Below, piece after piece: positions 43,347 to 52,208 of a stretch of DNA of 64,000 nucleotides. The position numbers and the translations under genes are program-made. Origin of the DNA: Halobacteriales archaeon QS_4_69_31 (GTDB lineage: Archaea > Halobacteriota > Halobacteria > Halobacteriales > Haloarculaceae); contig PXRP01000023.1 in assembly GCA_003021655.1 (NCBI GenBank), positions 37,731-101,730 on the forward strand, given 5' to 3'. The notes under the pieces are model-generated. The model worked only from the letters and a program-made list of their open reading frames with translations. It did no database searches and was not told the DNA's origin. Each line of letters opens with the position of its first letter. Position 1 is the stretch's first letter.

Positions 43347-44228
43347 ATGTCGTCTGTCACCTCACGCCTCGCCGGGCTCGCTCCGCCGGCAGACTCCAGG
43401 CTGGGGTATCTCCTGCGGCTCTCGCGGCCGCGGTTCTGGTTTTACCTCGCCGGCCCGGCGGTCGTGGGCGTCGTCTACGCCGCCGACTCGGTCGGCGACC
43501 TCTTCACGCCGCTGACGGTCGGGCTGTTCGCGTACTTCCTGGTGCCCGCCAACGTCTTCCTCTACGGCGTCAACGACGTCTTCGACGCCGACGTCGACGA
43601 ACAGAACCCCAAGAAAGAGGACAGGGAGGTCCGCTACCGGGGCGGCCGGGACGTGGTCCTCGTCGTGGTCGGCAGCGGCGTGCTCGGGGTCGCGATGCTC
43701 CCGTTCCTGCCGACGCGTGCCGTCGTCGGGGTGCTGGTGTTTCTCGCGCTGGCTATCGAGTACAGCGCGCCCCCCTTCCGGTTCAAGACCACGCCGTTTC
43801 TCGACTCGCTGTCGAACGGGCTGTATGTCCTGCCGGGGGTGGTCGCGTACGCGGCGGTCGCCGGCGCCTACCCGCCCGGGTGGGCGGTCGCCGGCGGGTG
43901 GCTCTGGACCATGGCGATGCACACCTTCTCGGCGGTCCCCGACATCGAACCCGACCGCGCGGCCGGCATCCGGACGACCGCGACGGTACTTGGCCAGCGG
44001 TGGACCGACGTCTACTGTGGCGTCGTCTGGCTGCTGGCCGCCTGGGCCTTCCTCCAGGTCCACCCGTTCCTGGGCGGGCTGCTGGGGGTTTACCCGGTCT
44101 TTCTGGCGGGCGTCGCCCTCTCGGACGTGGCCGTCGACCGCGCCTACTGGTGGTTCCCGTTCCTGAACACGGCCGTCGGCGCCGTGATGACCAACGCCGC
44201 GCTCTGGAGGCTCGTCTATGGGCCCTGA
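43347..44228 (+). CDS. lyeJ: Lycopene elongase / 1,2-hydratase (UbiA family)
   Basis: 293-residue membrane prenyltransferase with about eight helices. Seen: the first Asp-rich motif YGVNDVFDADVDEQNPKK (N-D-x3-D-x3-D) and the second SAVPDIEPDRAAGIRTTA (D-x3-D). It adds C5 units from DMAPP to lycopene to give the C50 skeleton and hydrates its ends. It overlaps cruF by 11 bases, so translation is coupled. Confidence 0.93.
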   Translation: MSSVTSRLAGLAPPADSRLGYLLRLSRPRFWFYLAGPAVVGVVYAADSVGDLFTPLTVGLFAYFLVPANVFLYGVNDVFDADVDEQNPKKEDREVRYRGGRDVVLVVVGSGVLGVAMLPFLPTRAVVGVLVFLALAIEYSAPPFRFKTTPFLDSLSNGLYVLPGVVAYAAVAGAYPPGWAVAGGWLWTMAMHTFSAVPDIEPDRAAGIRTTATVLGQRWTDVYCGVVWLLAAWAFLQVHPFLGGLLGVYPVFLAGVALSDVAVDRAYWWFPFLNTAVGAVMTNAALWRLVYGP

Positions 44229-45090
44229 CCTCGCCGACGCGGCGTCGGTTCCCCGGCTGGGAGCGCTCGACCGGGAGGGCGTCGAGCGGCGCCTCGACGA
44301 CGTCGTCGAGACCAATCGATTCACGATAGCCGTGGTCTTCCCCGTGACCGGCGCGGTGCTCCTGCTGGCCAGCGCCTGGGGGTGGCTGCCGCCGGCGCTT
44401 TCGTTCAATCCGGTGCTCGTCCTCCTGGGCGTGCTCGTGATGCGCCTGCCGCTGGTCGCCGGCGTCGCGCCGCTTGTCGACCGCCGGGCGGCCGCCGCGG
44501 TCGCGGCCCTGACGGCCTACGCCTACGGGATCGAGTACGTCGGCGTCACGACCGGGTGGCCCTACGGCGCCTTCGAGTACGGCGTCGCGCTCGGGCCGAT
44601 GCTCGCCGGCGTCCCCCTGGGGTTGCCGGTCTTTTTCTTCCCGCTCGTGCTCAACAGCTACCTGCTCTGTCTGCTCCTGCTCGGCGAGCGCGCCCGCTCG
44701 CGGTGGGTCCGGCTCCCGGTCGTCGTCGCCACGGTCGTGGCCGTCGACCTCGTCCTCGACCCGGGCGCGGTGGCGCTTGGCTTCTGGGAGTACTTCGGGC
44801 CGGCGGTCTACTACGGCGTCCCGTGGTCGAACTACGCCGGGTGGGTGCTCTCGGCGACGGTGGCCGTCGGGGCCTTCGACCTGGCGTTCGACCGGACCGC
44901 GCTGCTCGCGCGCCTCGACTCCTGCCCGTTCATGCTCGACGACATGGTGAGTTTCGTCATCCTCTGGGGAGCCGTCAACGCCGCCTTCGGGAACTGGGTC
45001 CCGGTGGCCGTCGCCGCGCTGTTCGGCGCCGGGCTCGTCGCCACCGACCGCTTCGACGTGCCCACGCGACCGCGGTGGGCGACGGAGTAA
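44218..45090 (+). CDS. cruF: Bisanhydrobacterioruberin hydratase
   Basis: 290-residue carotenoid-biosynthesis membrane protein (CruF/DUF422). Seen: about seven helices, YAYGIEYVGVTTGWPYGAFE, and DLVLDPGAVALGFWEYFGPA followed by YYGVPWSNYAGWVLSA, the conserved D-P-x-x-x/W-x-Y/N-x-x-G-W pattern. It adds the terminal hydroxyls of bacterioruberin, the red C50 pigment of the membrane. Its start lies inside the last codons of lyeJ. Confidence 0.93.
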   Translation: MGPDLADAASVPRLGALDREGVERRLDDVVETNRFTIAVVFPVTGAVLLLASAWGWLPPALSFNPVLVLLGVLVMRLPLVAGVAPLVDRRAAAAVAALTAYAYGIEYVGVTTGWPYGAFEYGVALGPMLAGVPLGLPVFFFPLVLNSYLLCLLLLGERARSRWVRLPVVVATVVAVDLVLDPGAVALGFWEYFGPAVYYGVPWSNYAGWVLSATVAVGAFDLAFDRTALLARLDSCPFMLDDMVSFVILWGAVNAAFGNWVPVAVAALFGAGLVATDRFDVPTRPRWATE

Positions 45091-45311
45091 TTTGGCGACA
45101 CGGCGTGCTGGGGCCCCACACACTCGCGCCCGACGAGGTCGCCGAGGACGTCGGCGACGCCGCCGACATCGACGAGGCCCACAAACACGTGGTCGCCTTC
45201 CGCGAGACCGTCGCGGGCGTCTGGGCACTCTTCTCCCCGCCCGCGGACGGCCCCGTTTGGGATACCAGCGACTCGGGAGCCGGTGAAAACGGTGAAAACT
45301 GCCGGGGTTAG
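45075..45311 (+). CDS. Possible small protein overlapping cruF, unrecognised
   Basis: A 78-codon frame with GTG at 45075 (16-base overlap with cruF), giving [20 protein letters not shown] and [20 protein letters not shown]. Codon third positions are GC-rich and the acid content is halophilic. It ends just inside the convergent rpl12 gene. No family is recognised; it may be a decayed C-terminal piece of another gene. Confidence 0.35.
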   Translation: MGDGVIWRHGVLGPHTLAPDEVAEDVGDAADIDEAHKHVVAFRETVAGVWALFSPPADGPVWDTSDSGAGENGENCRG

Positions 45312-45640
45312 CCGAACAGTTCGCCGAGGCCTTCGCCGCTGGCCTCGTCGTCGTCATCGTCGTCGTCGTCACCGCCGTCGTCGGCCTGCTCTTCCTCGGC
45401 TTCGTCCTCGTCGTCGTCGGGTTCGACCTCGCTGCCGCCGGCATCGCCCGTCGCCGCGGGGACGGCGGCGGCCTGCTCGACGGCCTCGTCGATGTCGACG
45501 TCCTCGAGGGCCGCGACGAGGGCCTTGACGCGGGACTCCTCCACGTCGACGCCCGCGGCGTCGAGCACGTCGGTCAGGTTGTCTTCGTTGATCTCTGCGC
45601 CGGTCTCGTTCAGGATGAGTGCTGCGTAAACGTATTCCAT
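45308..45640 (-). CDS. rpl12: 50S ribosomal protein L12 (P1 type)
   Basis: 110-residue archaeal stalk protein: [40 protein letters not shown], an Ala-rich hinge, a long run of Asp/Glu, and the C-terminal GLGELFG tail that binds translation factors. Last gene of the L1-L10-L12 operon, 9 bases after L10. Confidence 0.97.
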   Translation of the reverse strand: MEYVYAALILNETGAEINEDNLTDVLDAAGVDVEESRVKALVAALEDVDIDEAVEQAAAVPAATGDAGGSEVEPDDDEDEAEEEQADDGGDDDDDDDDEASGEGLGELFG

Positions 45641-45649
45641 TGTTCTGAG

Positions 45650-46675
45650 TTAGCCGAACATCGCGCCCATCGCGTCGCTCGCGTCGCCGCCGTCGTCATC
45701 GTCGTCGTCTGCGTCGTCTGCGTCGACTTCTTCGTCGGCGTCGTCGGCGTCGTGGTCGTCAGTCGGTTCGTCGATACCGTCGACGTCGCGCAGTCCCTCG
45801 GGGAGTGCCTCCTCGTCGTCGACCTGCGCGGCGAGCGCCCGCACCTGTGCGTCGGCCTTCGAGACGAGGTCGTCGACGACCCCGGGACTCTCGATGGCGG
45901 CCTGGAGTGCGAGGCTCTTCGCGTCGCCGCGGGCTCGCTGGAGCAGCGTCGCGACCGTCCGGTCGGTCGGGTAGGCCGCGTTGACCGAGAGGTTGCGGCC
46001 GCGCGCGGCCGCCGCCTCGACGTCCGCGCGGTACTGGTCGACGTCGATCTCCAGTTCCTCGGGCTCGAACAGCACGCCGTCGGCGTAGACGGCCCGCAGG
46101 TCAAGCCCGACCTCCTTGGGCTCGATCCCCAGTTCGCCGAGGACGTTCGCCAGGTCCGCGGAGACCTCGCCCCCCGCTTCGAGGACCGTCGAGTCCTCCA
46201 TGACCTGGATGGAGCCGCCCTCGATGCGGGCGTTCGCGCCCACGCTCTGGAGTTCGCCCACGAACGGCCCGGGGTCGATCCCCGTGTCGCCCTCCGGGAT
46301 GGCGATGTCGTTGGGAGCGACCTCGCCGGCGTTTATCGGCGCCGGCGTCTTCGAGGCCTCCAGTTGCTGGTAGAGCCCGAAGGGGTTCTCGTCGGTCCCG
46401 ATAAGTCCGACCTGGCTGGAGACGTACTCCGCGAGGACCTCCAGGCCCTCGTCGACCTCCTCGACGGCACGCACCAGCAGCGTGTTGCGCGAGACGCGCA
46501 ACTCGGCGGTGCCGTGCAGGTCGCGCCGCATGTTCTGGAGTTGTCGGGAGGGGATCCCGGTGATGTCGACCACGCCGAGGCTGTCGTAGGACTCGATCGT
46601 CTCGACGATGTCCGCGACCTCCTCGCGTTTCCATTCCGGGATGGTCTCGGTCTTGCGCTCGGATTCGGCGCTCAT
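45650..46675 (-). CDS. rpl10: 50S ribosomal protein L10 (P0)
   Basis: 341-residue stalk base protein. Seen: [60 protein letters not shown], the C-terminal helices that bind L12 dimers, then an acidic spacer and a tail GAMFG like that of L12. It starts 1 base after the L1 stop. Confidence 0.97.
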   Translation of the reverse strand: MSAESERKTETIPEWKREEVADIVETIESYDSLGVVDITGIPSRQLQNMRRDLHGTAELRVSRNTLLVRAVEEVDEGLEVLAEYVSSQVGLIGTDENPFGLYQQLEASKTPAPINAGEVAPNDIAIPEGDTGIDPGPFVGELQSVGANARIEGGSIQVMEDSTVLEAGGEVSADLANVLGELGIEPKEVGLDLRAVYADGVLFEPEELEIDVDQYRADVEAAAARGRNLSVNAAYPTDRTVATLLQRARGDAKSLALQAAIESPGVVDDLVSKADAQVRALAAQVDDEEALPEGLRDVDGIDEPTDDHDADDADEEVDADDADDDDDDGGDASDAMGAMFG

Positions 46676-46676
46676 T

Positions 46677-47315
46677 TCAGGCCACCTCCACGGCCGGACC
46701 CATCGTGGTCTTCACGTAGACTGCGTCGAGGTTGAGCGGCCCCTTCTCCAGGTCGGCCTGGAGCCGCCGGAGGATAACGTCGATGTTGTCGGCGATCTCA
46801 TCGGCGGACATGTCCTCCGCGCCCACCCGCGTGTGGAAGGTCCGGCGGTCGCCGCTCCGGAGCGTCACGGAGTTTTTCAGCCGCTCGACCATCTCGACGA
46901 TGTCGTCGTCGGGACTGACCGGGGTGGGCATCTTCCCGCGCGGCCCGAGGACGGTCCCCAGGTAGCGGCCGATGGCCTGCATCAGTTCCTCCTCGGCGAG
47001 GAAGAAGTCGGTCTCGTCGGCCAGGGTCTTGGCCTCGCTGTCGTCGTCCCCGAGGTCTTCGAGGTCGTCGCTGTCCAGCACGTCCTCGGCGACCTCCTCT
47101 GCGCGCAGAGCGGTCTCGCCCTCCGCGAAGACGACGATAGTGGTCTCCTGGCCCGTCCCTCTGGGCAGGACCACGTCCTGGTCGATGCGGTTCGACGGGT
47201 CGTTCAGGTCGATGTCGCGCAGGTTTATCGCGAGGTCGACCGTCTCGCGGAAGTTCCGCGGCGGGGCCTCCTCGAGTGCGCGAGAAACTGCGTTCTCTAT
47301 TTCCTGGTCTGCCAT
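46677..47315 (-). CDS. rpl1: 50S ribosomal protein L1
   Basis: 212-residue rRNA-binding protein of the L1 stalk. Seen: [20 protein letters not shown], the ribosomal L1 signature ([11 protein letters not shown]) and [19 protein letters not shown]. First gene of the L1-L10-L12 operon. A strong Shine-Dalgarno GGAGGTGA sits 4 bases before its ATG, and the leader has a hairpin like the L1 site on 23S rRNA, so it probably represses its own operon. Confidence 0.97.
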   Translation of the reverse strand: MADQEIENAVSRALEEAPPRNFRETVDLAINLRDIDLNDPSNRIDQDVVLPRGTGQETTIVVFAEGETALRAEEVAEDVLDSDDLEDLGDDDSEAKTLADETDFFLAEEELMQAIGRYLGTVLGPRGKMPTPVSPDDDIVEMVERLKNSVTLRSGDRRTFHTRVGAEDMSADEIADNIDVILRRLQADLEKGPLNLDAVYVKTTMGPAVEVA

Positions 47316-47409
47316 CGTTCACCTCCGTAGTACGCCTGTGGCTCCTACGGGTCAGTGAAACAGGCACAGCCTGTCTCACCTGAAAGGATGCCGATGGGGC
47401 ACTTAAGCC
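47316..47409 (-). promoter_or_regulatory. Leader of the L1 operon: TATA, hairpin (L1 site) and Shine-Dalgarno
   Basis: Reading the minus strand: TATA-like GCTTAAGT at about 47401-47408, then at 47379-47355 an 11-bp hairpin (GTGAGACAGGC, loop TGT, GCCTGTTTCAC) with one G-U pair, then GGAGGTGA before the ATG at 47315. In archaea L1 represses its operon by binding a leader copy of its 23S rRNA site; this hairpin is the obvious candidate. Confidence 0.7.
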
Positions 47410-47735
47410 CGTCGAACCGGTATCGTCGCCGCTGGCGGTGTGGTGCGTTCACGGCCTGTTTCCCCGGCAGCGTTACTCGCCACCGAGTACGACGTTGTAC
47501 CAGACCCCGACGAGGACACACACCACTGACGGGACGGTTGCCATCAGCAACGCCTACCGAGCGGTCGCTCCCGTTGCGACAGCGCCACCGCCTCGCCCAC
47601 CGCGGCCCCCAGACCGACGATCAGCAACGCCTACCGAGCGGTCGCTCCCGTTGCGACAGCGCCACCGCTCCCGCGGCGAACTCACGGAAAAGACCCACTC
47701 CGTTCGTCTTTCGAGACTTCGCGGCGTCAGCCTCG
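47410..47735. repeat. 49-bp direct repeat between the L1 operon and rpl11
   Basis: Two exact copies of a 49-base segment, 47543-47591 and 47620-47668 (starting ATCAGCAACGCCTACCGAGC), 77 bases apart. Both hold CAACGG-x-GAGCGACCGCTC-like inverted symmetry on the minus strand. They lie downstream of rpl11 and upstream of the L1 promoter and may act in transcript ending. Nothing else is seen in the 326-base gap. Confidence 0.85.
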
Positions 47736-48224
47736 CTACGCTTGGGCTTCCGTTGCGAACACGTCGTCGTACTCGCCGTCGTCGATCCGCTGTTTGAACT
47801 CGCGGGGGTCGTTGCCCTCGATGGTCACGCCCAGCGAGGTGCAGGTGCCGACGACCTCTTTGGCGGCGTTTTTCAGGTCATACGAGAGCAGGTCGGGGTG
47901 TTTCTGCTCGGCGATCTGTTTGACCTGTTCGACCGAGAGGTCCGCGACGAATTCCTTCTGGGGTTCGCCGCTGCCGGTCTCGAAACCGGCCTCGTCCTTG
48001 ATGAGTTCGGCCGTCGGCGGGACGCCGACCTCGATGGTGAACGAGCCGTCGTCCTCGTACTCGACGGTGACCGGCACTTCCGTCCCGTCGAACGCCTCCG
48101 TCCGGTCGTTTATCTCCTGGACGACTGCCTGTACGTCCACCGGCGTCGGCCCGAGTTCCGGACCGAGCGGCGGGCCGGGGTCGGCCTGCCCGCCGGGGAC
48201 GAGTACCTCGATAGTTCCAGCCAT
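47736..48224 (-). CDS. rpl11: 50S ribosomal protein L11
   Basis: 162-residue protein of the GTPase-associated region of 23S rRNA. Seen: MAGTIEVLVPGGQADPGPPL, GPELGPTPVDVQ, and the C-terminal rRNA-binding region EVVGTCTSLGVTIEG. ATG 48224 is chosen over 48233 because CTTTAAGG (about 48248-48255) is 28 bases upstream. As in Haloarcula and Halobacterium, it is transcribed separately from the L1-L10-L12 operon 420 bases away. Confidence 0.96.
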   Translation of the reverse strand: MAGTIEVLVPGGQADPGPPLGPELGPTPVDVQAVVQEINDRTEAFDGTEVPVTVEYEDDGSFTIEVGVPPTAELIKDEAGFETGSGEPQKEFVADLSVEQVKQIAEQKHPDLLSYDLKNAAKEVVGTCTSLGVTIEGNDPREFKQRIDDGEYDDVFATEAQA

Positions 48225-48567
48225 ACGCGGCACAACCGGAGGCGCGGCTTTAAGGATTGCTTTTCACCGGTCGCCGTGCCAACGGACCACAGCCAGCCCC
48301 GCGACCGGGACCACTCCGCCGTTATCGCCCCCGCCGGCGCTCGCGCTCGTCGCTCCGGCCCAGCCGCGATACACGTCCGTCTCCGCCGCCGTAGCACGCG
48401 CTCGTCGTCCCGGCCCCGTCGCGGATCTACCGCTTGGGAGCTTCTACGGCGACGATCTGCTGTTACTATCGTAGATACAACGAAGCAGTAACTATAAATG
48501 TACTCGGGAGTAATACAGAGACGGAGACAGAGACGTGCCGGAGTGGGTCCGGCCGTTCCCAAGGACC
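48225..48567. other. Divergent promoter region of rpl11 and tfb
   Basis: 343 bases without a gene: the rpl11 promoter at the left end, a GC-rich middle, and the tfb promoter on the right. The last 90 bases are lower in GC and contain GTTACT and AGTAAC as a spaced inverted pair (about 48464 and 48486) just before the TATA box. Confidence 0.5.
48491..48498 (+). promoter_or_regulatory. TATA box of the tfb gene
   Basis: ACTATAAA, a near-consensus archaeal TATA box. With ATG 48568 it implies a leader of roughly 50 bases, longer than most here, and leaves room for regulation of this general factor. Confidence 0.65.
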
Positions 48568-49545
48568 ATGACAAGCACAAACCGCAGCGTCCGATCGCGT
48601 GCCCGCGGGCCGATAGAGCGGGAGGAATCGGAGACAGAGAGTGAGACGGAGGAGGGACGGTGTCCCGAATGTGGCGCGGACGGGGTCACCGACGCGAAAC
48701 ACGGCGAGACGGTCTGCCGGGAGTGTGGGGTCGTCTTCGAGGAGGACCACGTCGACCGCGGGCCGGAGTGGCGGTCGTTCGACGCCCGCGACAAGGCCGA
48801 GAAGTCACGCGTCGGCTCCCCGACCACGGAGATGCTCCACGACAAGGGGCTGTCCTCGGTCATCGACTGGCAGGACAAGGACGCCCACGGGCAGACACTG
48901 TCGGCGCGCAAGCGCGAGAAGATGTCCCGCCTGCGGACCTGGGACGAGCGGTTCCGCTCGCAGAGCGCCCAGGACCGCAACCTCAAGCAGGCGCTGGGCG
49001 AGATAGACCGGATGGCCTCGGCGCTGGGCGTCCCGGAGAACGCCCGCAAGACCGCCAGCGTCATCTACCGGCGCGCGCTCGAAGAGGAGTTGATCCCCGG
49101 GCGGTCCATCGAGGCGATGGCGACCGCGTCGCTGTACGCCGGCGCCCGCCAGGCCGACGTGCCCCGGACGCTGGACGAACTGGAGACGGTCAGCCGTGTC
49201 GACCGCAAGGAGTTCGCGCGCGCGTACAGGTACATCGCCCGCGAACTCGAACTCGCGATGGAACCGACGGACCCGGCCCAGTACGTCCCGCGGGTGGCCT
49301 CGGACCTGGACGTGCCCGAGGAGACCGAACAGCGTGCGGTGGAGCTGCTGGAGGCCGGCAAAGAGGAGGCCGTCCACTCGGGCAAGAACCCCGTCGGGCT
49401 CGCCGCGGCGGCCATCTACGCGGCCGGCCGGCTGACCAACGTCGACGTGACCCAACACGAGGTCGCGGACGTGGCCGACGTCTCGGCGGTCACGATCCGG
49501 GACCGCTATACGGAACTGCTCGACGCCGCCGAGCAGCCGGTCTGA
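48568..49545 (+). CDS. tfb: Transcription initiation factor TFB
   Basis: 325-residue archaeal TFIIB homologue that bridges TBP-DNA and RNA polymerase. Seen: acidic N-terminus, zinc ribbon CPECGADGVTDAKHGETVC with CRECG, the B-reader/linker (EWRSFDARDKAEKSRVGSP), and two cyclin repeats (about 125-215 and 220-320; ARKTASVIYRRALEEELIPG, NPVGLAAAAIYAAGRLTN). Haloarchaea carry several TFBs; which paralogue this is cannot be said. ATG 48568 is preferred over the GTG at 48535, which would extend across the leader. Confidence 0.95.
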   Translation: MTSTNRSVRSRARGPIEREESETESETEEGRCPECGADGVTDAKHGETVCRECGVVFEEDHVDRGPEWRSFDARDKAEKSRVGSPTTEMLHDKGLSSVIDWQDKDAHGQTLSARKREKMSRLRTWDERFRSQSAQDRNLKQALGEIDRMASALGVPENARKTASVIYRRALEEELIPGRSIEAMATASLYAGARQADVPRTLDELETVSRVDRKEFARAYRYIARELELAMEPTDPAQYVPRVASDLDVPEETEQRAVELLEAGKEEAVHSGKNPVGLAAAAIYAAGRLTNVDVTQHEVADVADVSAVTIRDRYTELLDAAEQPV

Positions 49546-49590
49546 CCGTGTCCGTCGACCGAACACCACCGTTATGCACACCACCGCCCA

Positions 49591-50427
49591 ATGACAGCGA
49601 CAACGCCACCGACCATGTCGAACGACGCTGAGCCGGACGGGGACGACGACCTCGTCGCAGAGACGACGGCACTGCTGGAGACGCTGGGCCTGACCGAGTA
49701 CGAGGCGCGCTGTTTCGTCGCGCTGACGCGCATGGACCACGGGACGGCCCGCGAGATCGCGGAGGTCGCCGGCGTCCCCCGGCCGCGGGTCTACGACAGC
49801 GTCGAGTCCCTCCAGGAGCGGGGGCTGGCGGACGTCCAGGACGCCCAGCCCCGGCGCTTTCGCGCGCTGGCGCCCCGCGACGCGGTCGACACGATCCGGC
49901 GTGACTACGGCGAACGCCTCGACCGCCTGGAGGGCCTGTTGCCGCGCCTCCAGTCGCCGACACCCCGGACCGAGCGCGCCGGCGTCTGGGTCGTCGAGGG
50001 CGACGATTCGGTCAGCAACCGCTTGGCGACGCTCGCCGGCGACGCGACCGAGGAACTCCTCCTGGTGGTCGCCGTCGAGAGCCTCCTGGCCGAGGACGTC
50101 CTCACGGCGCTCGCGGCCGCCGACGAGCGCGGCGTCGCCGTCACCCTCGGGTCACCCGCCGAGGCGATCCGCCAGCAGGTCGCCACCACCGCCGCTGACG
50201 CGACCGTCCTCGAGACCTGGACCTGGTGGGAGGACTACCCGATCCGCCCGGGCGAGATCAGCTCGATACTGATGGCCGACGGGCGGGAACTCCTGGTCAG
50301 TTCCGAACTCGAAACGGACCTGCCCGGCGTCGACAGACACAGCGCCGTCTGGACCGACGACGAGCGCGCCCCGCTGGTCGGGATGATGCGGCCGCTGCTC
50401 TCGAACGCTATCACCGGCGGCGCCTGA
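49591..50427 (+). CDS. TrmB-family transcriptional regulator
   Basis: 278 residues. N-terminal winged HTH (LGLTEYEARCFVALTRMDHG, IAEVAGVPRPRVYDSVESLQ; about residues 30-95), a coiled linker (RDYGERLDRLEGLLPRLQS) and a C-terminal TrmB effector domain of the phospholipase-D-like fold (WVVEGDDSVSNRLATLAGDA, LLVVAVESLLAEDV). TrmB proteins bind sugars or other metabolites; ligand and targets unknown here. The start is 49591 or 49615 (MSNDAEPDG). Confidence 0.86.
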   Translation: MTATTPPTMSNDAEPDGDDDLVAETTALLETLGLTEYEARCFVALTRMDHGTAREIAEVAGVPRPRVYDSVESLQERGLADVQDAQPRRFRALAPRDAVDTIRRDYGERLDRLEGLLPRLQSPTPRTERAGVWVVEGDDSVSNRLATLAGDATEELLLVVAVESLLAEDVLTALAAADERGVAVTLGSPAEAIRQQVATTAADATVLETWTWWEDYPIRPGEISSILMADGRELLVSSELETDLPGVDRHSAVWTDDERAPLVGMMRPLLSNAITGGA

Positions 50428-50557
50428 GACCGACCGGCCGTCCCGACGGGACCACGCGGCCCGCTGTGACGGCAGCCCGCCGTGATAGAACGCCTCGCTG
50501 TGACAGAGCGCTTTGACGGGACGGCGCGCCAGTCGACCGCGGATTCGACGGGACGGT

Positions 50558-50758
50558 CTAGTGCACCGCGATCCCGTTGCGCGCGAGGAAGTCGCTGGCG
50601 CCCTTGATCTCGACGGGGCTGCCGATGATGCGAACCCGACACTCCTCGCGGAGGATCGTCAGCGTGAACCGTTCTTCGAGTTCTTCGCGGAGGTCCTCTA
50701 TGGCACTGGCCGGCAGAAGTATTTCCGTGCTGTCACGGAGTCTGGCCGGGTCCGACAT
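50558..50758 (-). CDS. Small conserved haloarchaeal protein (VNG_1110C-like)
   Basis: 66 residues: MSDPARLRDSTEILLPASAI, then ECRVRIIGSPVEIKGASDFL. A beta-alpha-beta unit of the VNG_1110C family as I recall it. Function unknown; the fold suggests a small nucleic-acid- or partner-binding protein. On the minus strand CACTAATACG lies about 30 bases before the ATG. Confidence 0.75.
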   Translation of the reverse strand: MSDPARLRDSTEILLPASAIEDLREELEERFTLTILREECRVRIIGSPVEIKGASDFLARNGIAVH

Positions 50759-51095
50759 GATCGAAGCTGTTCGACTCTCGTCGTATTAGTGTATCGAAAT
50801 TATGCCACTGCGCGCCGCTCCGGAGGTCTCCCGAGGACTCCGGACGGCTGGGTTCGGCTCCGGTGTGGGTGGTATGTCACGGGACGGCCGGGCCACCCAC
50901 CGCAAGGGACAGGAGTGGTGGACCGGTCGTTGTTCCGTCTTTTGGAGCCATCGAACAGAGTTCCGGGCCACCCACCACAAGGGACAGGAGTGGTGGACCA
51001 GGGGACCGTCGGGCCACCCCACATCGGTCTGGTCGTGCGAGGCAGTCGGGGTCGGAGGAACACGCTTTTGAATCGCGGTTGCCGAGTCACGCACG
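50759..51095. repeat. 37-bp direct repeat upstream of the DRG GTPase gene
   Basis: Two copies of a 37-base segment, 50888-50924 and 50963-50999, differing at one base and 75 bases apart; each contains CCACC...GGTGG inverted arms around AAGGGACAGGAGT. The rest of the 337-base gap holds the promoters of the two flanking divergent genes (GCTTTTGA at 51064 for the GTPase). Confidence 0.85.
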
Positions 51096-52208
51096 ATGGG
51101 CCTCGAAGAGGAGATCGAGGAGATCCGCGAGGAGATAGCGGAGACGCCCTACAACAAGTCGACCGAGGCACACATCGGCCGTCTGAAAGCCAAGCTCGCG
51201 GAGAAAAAAGAGGAACTGGAGAAGCGCCAGTCCTCCTCGGGGGGCGGTGAGGGGTACGCCGTCGAGAAGACCGGCGACGCGACGGTCGCGCTGGTGGGCT
51301 TTCCCAGCGTCGGGAAGTCGACGCTGCTCAACGCCCTCACCAACGCCGACAGCGAGGTCGGTTCCTACGAGTTCACGACGCTGGACGTCAACCCGGGGAT
51401 GCTCAAGTACAACGGCGCGAACATCCAGATACTGGACGTCCCCGGGCTGATCGAGGGGGCCGCCGACGGCAAGGGCGACGGCCAGGCGGTGCTGTCGGTC
51501 GTCCGGACGGCCGACCTCGTCGTGTTCGTTCTCTCGGTGTTCGAGATCGACCAGTACGAACGCCTCTCCCAGGAACTGTACGACAACAAGGTCCGCCTCG
51601 ACGAGGACCCGCCGCGGGTCTCCGTCCGCAAGAAACACACGGACGGCCTCAGCGTCAACGCGAGCGTCGACCTCGACCTCGACGAGGAGACGGTCAAACA
51701 GGTCCTGCGCGAGCAGGGGTACGTCAACGCCGACGTCACTATCGGCGAACAGGTCGACATCGACCGCCTCCTCGACGGGGTCATGGACAACCGCGAGTAC
51801 ATCCCCTCGCTGGTGACAGTCAACAAGGCCGACCTCATCGAACCCGACTACAAGGAGACCGTCGACGAGCAACTCCGCGAGCACGGCGTCGACCCCGAGG
51901 AGGCGGTCTTCATCAGCGCCGAGAAAGAACGGGGACTGGACAGCCTCAAAAAGGCCATCTGGGAGGAACTCGGTCTCATACGGGTCTACATGGACAAGCC
52001 GGGGCGGGGCGTCGACTACGAGGAGCCGCTCGTCCTGCGGGAGGGCGACACCGTCGACGACGCCTGCCGGAAGCTCGGCGGCTCGTTCGACGAGCGGTTC
52101 CGTTTCGCCCGCGTCAGCGGCCCCAGCGCCAAACACGACGAGCAGCAGGTCGGCCGCGACCACGAGCTCGCCGACGAGGACGTCCTCCGGATCGTGGTCT
52201 CGCGATGA
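51096..52208 (+). CDS. drg: DRG-family GTPase with TGS domain
   Basis: 370-residue translation-associated GTPase of the Obg superfamily. Seen: N-terminal coiled coil, G1 VGFPSVGKSTLL, G3 DVPGLIEGAADGKG, G4 VNKADL, and a C-terminal TGS domain (IRVYMDKPGRGVDYEEPLVL). In eukaryotes DRG binds ribosomes with DFRP; archaeal function is less clear. The ATG lies 29 bases after GCTTTTGA. The following gene overlaps by 4 bases (ATGA), so they form an operon. Confidence 0.94.
   Translation: MGLEEEIEEIREEIAETPYNKSTEAHIGRLKAKLAEKKEELEKRQSSSGGGEGYAVEKTGDATVALVGFPSVGKSTLLNALTNADSEVGSYEFTTLDVNPGMLKYNGANIQILDVPGLIEGAADGKGDGQAVLSVVRTADLVVFVLSVFEIDQYERLSQELYDNKVRLDEDPPRVSVRKKHTDGLSVNASVDLDLDEETVKQVLREQGYVNADVTIGEQVDIDRLLDGVMDNREYIPSLVTVNKADLIEPDYKETVDEQLREHGVDPEEAVFISAEKERGLDSLKKAIWEELGLIRVYMDKPGRGVDYEEPLVLREGDTVDDACRKLGGSFDERFRFARVSGPSAKHDEQQVGRDHELADEDVLRIVVSR

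Noticed and set aside
47355..47379. Hairpin read as a terminator
   Set aside because: It lies between promoter and start codon of the L1 operon with no T-run after it, so a leader site is more likely.
50888..50999. Possible CRISPR remnant (two 37-base repeats with a 38-base gap)
   Set aside because: Only two copies, no cas genes and no leader; a plain intergenic duplication fits better.
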